Assembly: GCF_023091745.1 (NCBI RefSeq)
Contig: NC_068913.1
Span: 11,550,001-11,614,000, forward strand
Length of the DNA stretch: 64,000 bases
Source: Budorcas taxicolor
Lineage: Eukaryota > Chordata > Mammalia > Artiodactyla > Bovidae
Direction of reading: 5' to 3'
Part shown: piece by piece, positions 59,966-64,000 of the stretch
Layout of the letters: the number at the start of each line of letters is the position of its first letter
How positions within the stretch are numbered: position 1 is the stretch's first letter
Position numbers and translations under genes: made by a program
The notes under the pieces: generated by a model
Told to the model about the DNA's origin: nothing
The model's database searches: none
Seen by the model: the letters and a program-made list of their open reading frames with translations, nothing else

Positions 59966-60110
59966 GTTTTTGAATCTGAAAATTCAAGAAGGTGAAGCTC
60001 ACAACATTTTCTGCCCTGCATATGATTGCTTCCAACTTGTGCCTGTGGATATAATAGAAAGTGTAGTTTCTAAGGAGATGGACAAACGATACCTACAGTT
60101 TGATATTAAG
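59966..60110 (+). CDS. ANKIB1: ANKIB1 seventh coding exon (residues 363-411, RING1 second half)
   Basis: The acceptor is 'ttttattag' and the donor 'attaag|gtatgt'. One base completes Ser363 and 48 codons follow, ending in phase 0. FLNLKIQEGEAHNIFCPAYD then C supplies the last RING1 zinc ligands, Cys379 and Cys384 (C-x4-C spacing, normal for RBR RING1). The rest, VDIIESVVSKEMDKRYLQFD, is the helical connector between RING1 and the IBR. It lies 2.1 kb before the IBR exon. Confidence 0.97.
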
Positions 60111-60970
60111 GTATGTTGCCAATTGTCTGTGTAATCTCTACAATTTAAATTTTATTAAACCTATATTAACAATTTTAATTTTTTGTTCTGTTTTTGAAAG
60201 CAAAGTAATGAACTCTGGCTTTTGTCTGTCAGTTGGCCTAAATTAAAGTTTTAAGCTAAAGTATTGTTTTATAATCATGATAGAAGTAAAAATGAAAAGT
60301 GGCAATAGTAGTTTACCAGAAAATAAAACTACTATTTGTTGATTTGCGTGTTGAACTTTTGTAACTAATTGGTCAAAAAAAATTCATATTAAATAGTAGC
60401 TATTTAAAATTTTCTAAATGACATATTTTTACTCCTCAGTATAAATATTTAGAAATAAAGATTATCAACCTGAAAATTTATGGATTTTTTTATATTTCAA
60501 GTAATCATTTCATATAATAAATTATAATGTTTATTTCATCTTTTTCCCTTCTTTATTTTCACTCAGGAGTTATTCATTACTATATGCAAATCTTTTTTGT
60601 GGGATTTAATAGACATGTTCAGATTTTTTTATAGTCTGAACCTTAATATATTTTTAAAAAAGAAGTCCTGCTGTTTCTTTAACATAGAAAGTATCATAAT
60701 ATTGGTTTTTCTTTACATTTTTCATTATTGTGATAAAATACACATAAACTTTACCAGTTTAAACAGATTTAAGTGACCAATTTGTTGTTATGAAGTACTT
60801 TTACGTTATTGTGCAACCATCATTACCCTTCATGGTTAGAATTTTTTTCATCATCCCAAACTGAAACTCTGTTTCCATGAACACAGATGCCCCATTTCCC
60901 CTTCCCATAGCCACCAGTAAGCACTGTTCTACTTTCTGTCTCAATGTGTTTCTAGGCAATTTATATAAGT

Positions 60971-61138
60971 GATGGCAGTGGTGGTTTAGTCACCAAGTCA
61001 TGTCTGACTCTTGCAACCCCATGGACCGGAGCCTGCCAGGCCCCTGTGTCTATGGGATTTCTCAGGCAAGCATACTGGAGTGGGTTGCCATTTCCTGCTC
61101 CAGAGGATCTTCCTGACCCAGGGAAGCCTGGTGGAATC
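60971..61138 (-). mobile_element. Bov-tA-type SINE nested in L1, 8-bp TSD
   Basis: Antisense: 'gtcaccaagtcatgtctgactcttgcaacc' to 'cctgacccagggaagcctggtgg'; the tRNA head is mostly lost. 'atataagt' lies at 60963-60970 and 61139-61146. Confidence 0.88.
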
Positions 61139-61419
61139 ATATAAGTAGAATCATACAGTGTTTGTCCTTGTAAACCATATTATATCCATATAATGTTATA
61201 TTATTTCATGTAAGTGGAATCAGTATTTATCCTTATGTGCCTGGGTTATTACACATAGCTTAATGTCTTCAAGGTTCATTCACCTTGTAGCATGTATCAG
61301 AATTTCTTTTTAAGGTTGAGTAATATTCCAGTAATGTATGTAGCACATTTTGTTTATCCACACTTTCATCCATGGACATTTGAGTTGTTTGTGCCTTTTG
61401 ATTAATGTTAGTAATGCTC

Positions 61420-61687
61420 TTTGGAGAAGGCAGTGGCACCCCACTCCAGTACTCTTGCCTGGAAAATCCTATGGATGGAGGAGCCTGGTAGGCTGCAGTC
61501 CATGCGGTCGCTAAGAGTCGGACACAACTGAGCGACTTCACTTTCACTTTTCACTTTCATGCATTGGAGAAGGAAATGGCAACCCACTCCAAAATCCCAG
61601 GAATGTGGGAGCCTGGTGGGCTGCCGTCTGTGGGGTCGCACAGAGTCGGACACGACTGAAGTGACTTAGCAGCAGCAGCAGCAGCAA
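61420..61687 (+). mobile_element. Bov-A2 dimeric SINE nested in L1, 8-bp TSD
   Basis: 'ggagaaggcagtggcacccc' through the 'acttcactttcacttttcac' linker to a CAG tail. 'taatgctc' lies at 61412-61419 and 61688-61695. A small deletion removed part of the second monomer. Confidence 0.93.
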
Positions 61688-62235
61688 TAATGCTCCTATG
61701 CATATGGATGTACAAATATCTATTCCAGTCCCTGCTTTTAATTATTTGGGGTATATACTGCAGAAGTGGAATTACTGGATCATAGGATAACTCTGTGTTT
61801 GTAATGTTGATTTTTATGTATTATTAAAGTACCATGTAGAAATTTATTATTCTAATACAGCTAATCATCAAATAAGATTCTATTTATTATAATTATTTGC
61901 CATCAGAAAAGTGGCATATTGTGAGAAAGCATTTTTAAATTACACATTTTCTGTATGAATAGTTACATTTTTATACTGTCATCAATCTACTTGGTTCTTA
62001 GATTAAAGAATACATAAATTTTAAAAATTATTACTAAGGTAATTGCCACATTTTTTCCTTCTTATTTAATACATTCCAGTACTGTTTTAAGTATTTCTTG
62101 AAACTGACTACTCTTTGTTTTTTCATTTCATTCTGTTTCATTTCATTCATTCTGAAGTAAATTGACATAGGGTACACTCTATTAGAATTGAGAGTTAACA
62201 TATTTTTTTATGTTTTGTTATCGCTGTTTAAACAG

Positions 62236-62402
62236 GCCTTTGTTGAAAATAATCCTGCCATTAAATGGTGTCCTACTCCAGGTTGTGAAAGAGCAGTCAG
62301 ACTGACAAAGCAAGGATCAGACACCTCTGGGTCTGACACACTCAGCTTCCCCTTGCTCAGAGCTCCTGCTGTGGACTGTGGAAAAGGACACCTCTTCTGC
62401 TG
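62236..62402 (+). CDS. ANKIB1: ANKIB1 eighth coding exon (residues 412-467, start of IBR)
   Basis: The acceptor is 'tttaaacag' and the donor 'tgctg|gtcagt'; 55 codons plus two bases of Trp467 (phase 2). NPAIKWCPTPGC gives the first two IBR ligands, Cys423 and Cys428. An insert of about 30 residues, rich in Ser/Thr (SDTSGSDTLS), separates them from VDCGKGHLFCW with Cys459 and Cys466. Most RBR proteins have C-x(1-2)-C-x4-C here, so one ligand looks missing or replaced (His463 is the nearest candidate). From memory the human protein has the same pattern, so it is probably a family trait and not damage. The next exon is outside the window. Confidence 0.96.
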
Positions 62403-62534
62403 GTCAGTACAGGACAAGTTGGAATAGCCTAGTCACCTTGCTGACAGTTTTTAAAGAGACTTTGTACTCTGAATCGTGCCTTTAAGTTGTAGTATTTTTG
62501 ATACCATTATTATTCATTAAAAAATGTATACAGT

Positions 62535-62762
62535 AGTGATAGTTTACATTTACGGTGTGCTTGATGTGTGCCAACTACCTTGTCAAAATTTTCAAATATT
62601 GAATTCTCCCAACAGTGCTGTGAATGGAATGCTGTTACTATACCCATTTTACAGATAAGGAAATTTAGACACAGAGTGGTTGCCCTGGGTTATATAGCTA
62701 GGAACTGGCAGAAATGAGATTAGACCCTGTCTCTGTTTGATGCTAGAACCCATGAACTTGAA
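62535..62762 (-). repeat. MIR SINE
   Basis: Antisense, long copy: 'tttacatttacggtgtgcttgatgtgtgcc', 'tacccattttacagataaggaaatttagacacagag', 'atatagctaggaactggcagaaatgagattag'. Confidence 0.88.
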
Positions 62763-63444
62763 CTTTAATACCAAATTATTGACCTTAGATAGGAAAATAT
62801 TTAGAGTTTGATATCTTTTCTTAAAGTAGAAGTGTCTAGCAGTGATACTTAACCAGGGATGCCCAGAGTTTAATATAAGACAGCTTTTCCATATTTTCAT
62901 TCTAGACCCCAACAAGTGAAATTCTGATTTAGTGGATTTTGGAGAAAAAAGTCTTATGTGATTCTGTTGCACAGTCCCAGTTAGAAGCCACTTGATGTGT
63001 CTTGTGTTTTATATAGTTCCTAGAGCCCGATAAGTACTTAGTAAGTATGAACTGATGATAAATCAGTAATGGATATATAGTCAGTGTGTGTAGTCACTTG
63101 ACTGTGTGTTTGTCTAACATCAGCATTATACTTTATTCAGAGTAGTTTCAATTATAATAACTTTGGTTTTTGTTCAGTGATCAGAGGAAGAAATAGTATT
63201 TGTAATGCTTTTTACTCATTTCCAGATTTATTACATATGCAAGGATATATTTGAGGTGGATATAAAACACTGATCTTTATTTAATATACCTATCAGAATC
63301 CAAAGTCAAATTGTAGCACTGCTAGATGGTAAAAAGGCATAGTTATGGAAATATCCCTACCATGAAAGATCTATTTCTTACACTCATCATCATTATCATT
63401 AGCTAAAACTATTATTTGAACTGCCAACCTATATATAGCAGTGA

Positions 63445-63675
63445 ATTCTAGGTCAGGTGTCAACAATGTAGTGTCTGCACCAATTTTTTAAAATAAAGTT
63501 TTGTTAGAACACAGCCGTACCTGCTCATGTCAGTTTGTTTCCCTATCATCTGTGGCTGCTTTCAGACTGTGACAGTATCGAGTAGTTGCAGCAGAGACCA
63601 TGTGGCCTGCAAAACTCAAAATATTTACTATCTGATCCTTTACAGAAAAAGGTTGCTAGGCTTCTGTGCTAACTG
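63445..63675 (+). repeat. Old hAT-type interspersed repeat
   Basis: 'aataaagttttgttagaacacagccgtacctgctcat', 'ctgtggctgctttcagactgtgacagtatcgagtagttg', 'gaccatgtggcctgcaaaactcaaaatatttactatctgatcc'. Same family as 2243-2375, better preserved. Confidence 0.6.
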
Positions 63676-63855
63676 CTTGAAATAGTGATTAATAAAAGAA
63701 AAGCAGTGGTTACTACTTTCATAACTAAATCAGATTCAACAAGTAAAATAGCAACAAAATACTGAATAAATATTTAGAGTATATCCATATACCTGTATCC
63801 ACATGTGGTAGTTTTTCACAACATTTTAAAAAAACATGCCTAATTTTTACTTTTG

Positions 63856-64000
63856 GGCTTCCCTAGTGGCACAGCTTATTAAAAAGCAAGACATTACTTT
63901 GCCAGCAAAAGTCCATCTAGTTAAGGCTATGGTTTTTCCAGTAGTCATGTATGGATGTGAGAGTTGGACTATAAAGAAAGCTGAGCACCGAAGAATTGAT
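63856..64000 (+). mobile_element. SINE-head / BovB junction, cut by window end
   Basis: The first 20-odd bases, 'gggcttccctagtggcacag', are the start of a tRNA-derived SINE head. From about 63880 the sequence is BovB 3' region ('aaaaagcaagacattactttgccagc', 'gagttggactataaagaaagctgagcaccg'). This is the same kind of junction as 24244-24643, with a shorter head and more LINE sequence. Confidence 0.75.

Larger units (their letters stand above)
60715..61855 (-). mobile_element. Old L1 3' end carrying two nested SINEs
   Basis: Without the inserts it reads as antisense L1 3' sequence: 'ttgtgataaaatacacataaactttaccag', 'ttgtgcaaccatcattacccttcatgg', 'agtagaatcatacagtgtttgtcc', 'ttgtagcatgtatcagaatttc', 'ggatgtacaaatatctattccagtccctgc', 'agaagtggaattactggatcataggataa'. 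Confidence 0.88.
60111..62235 (+). other. ANKIB1: ANKIB1 intron 8 (2,125 bp, phase 0)
   Basis: 60111-60710 and 61855-62235 show no repeat or gene I can name; the middle is an L1 with two SINE insertions, listed separately. Confidence 0.85.
4612..64000 (+). other. ANKIB1: ANKIB1 gene, 5' half of the coding region (partial, continues past window)
   Basis: Eight exons with AG/GT borders join into one uninterrupted frame of 1,400 nt. In order it encodes ankyrin repeats, an Ariadne-type UBA-like region, RING1 and the start of an IBR. That architecture, and long stretches I recognise from mammalian ANKIB1, identify the gene. From family knowledge, RBR ligases take ubiquitin from E2 on RING1 and pass it through a catalytic cysteine in RING2 to the substrate; RING2 is not in this window. 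The mammalian protein is about 1,090 residues, so roughly 43% is seen. Intron phases in order are 2, 0, 0, 1, 0, 2, 0, 2. No frameshift or premature stop appears in any exon. The first exon seen begins inside the 5' UTR, so the promoter and at least one exon lie upstream. Confidence 0.97.
62403..64000 (+). other. ANKIB1: ANKIB1 intron 9, visible part
   Basis: Begins at the donor 'gtcagt'. Apart from the repeats listed, 62403-62530 and 63005-63440 hold nothing I can name. 62840-63000 resembles a worn hAT-type element ('agcagtgatacttaaccagggatgcccag...gaaattctgatttagtgg'), low confidence. Confidence 0.8.

Noticed and set aside
5834..63900. tRNA genes, because many segments have B-box-like 'ggttcgatccc'
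   Set aside because: All lie in the tRNA-derived heads of Bov-tA or CHR SINEs, lack a cloverleaf and are followed by SINE bodies.

Overview
The window is a piece of a ruminant (bovid-type pecoran) nuclear genome. The evidence is the dense population of repeats found together only in that clade: BovB (RTE) LINEs, Bov-tA and Bov-A2 SINEs with the typical 'acccactccagt...cgactgag' monomers, and CHR-type tRNA-derived SINEs. They sit on a background of older mammalian MIR, L2, L1, hAT, Tigger and MaLR copies. Cattle, buffalo, sheep and goat cannot be separated from sequence alone.

The only gene I can support is ANKIB1 (ankyrin repeat and IBR domain containing 1, an Ariadne-class RBR E3 ubiquitin ligase), on the + strand. 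Eight consecutive coding exons are present: 4612-4890 (ATG at 4703), 20881-21181, 34111-34293, 42226-42343, 50645-50853, 52022-52110, 59966-60110 and 62236-62402. Each is bounded by AG and GT, and they join into one open frame of 1,400 nt (466 codons plus two bases of a split Trp codon). They encode a myristoylation-type N-terminus, ankyrin repeats, an Ariadne UBA-like segment, a proline-directed Ser/Thr-rich linker, the complete RING1 and the first part of the IBR. The promoter and upstream 5' UTR exon(s) lie before the window. The rest of the IBR, the catalytic RING2, the Ariadne domain and the C-terminus lie beyond it.

Layout: 1-4611 is the end of intron 1, with an unidentified coding-like minus-strand segment near 0.8-1.2 kb. 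Intron 2 (16.0 kb) holds two BovB copies in opposite orientation, L1 pieces, a MaLR LTR and several SINEs. Intron 3 (12.9 kb) holds a tRNA-head/BovB-tail chimera with its own target-site duplication, a BovB broken by an L1, and a run of hAT-type elements. Intron 4 (7.9 kb) is dominated by a 3.2 kb antisense BovB with a nested SINE. Intron 5 (8.3 kb) carries L2, Tigger and SINE copies. Intron 6 (1.2 kb) is essentially repeat free. Intron 7 (7.9 kb) contains an apparently full-length BovB with a 10-bp target-site duplication. Intron 8 has an L1 carrying two nested SINEs, and the visible part of intron 9 ends in a second SINE-head/BovB junction.

I found no tRNA, rRNA, CRISPR array, operon or prokaryote-type system. 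I saw no convincing undescribed molecular system. The most unusual items are the composite tRNA-BovB retroposon at 24244-24643, the full-length BovB at 54547-57901 with an altered YADD motif, inverted BovB pairs that flank ANKIB1 exons, and an apparently non-canonical zinc-ligand spacing in the ANKIB1 IBR.
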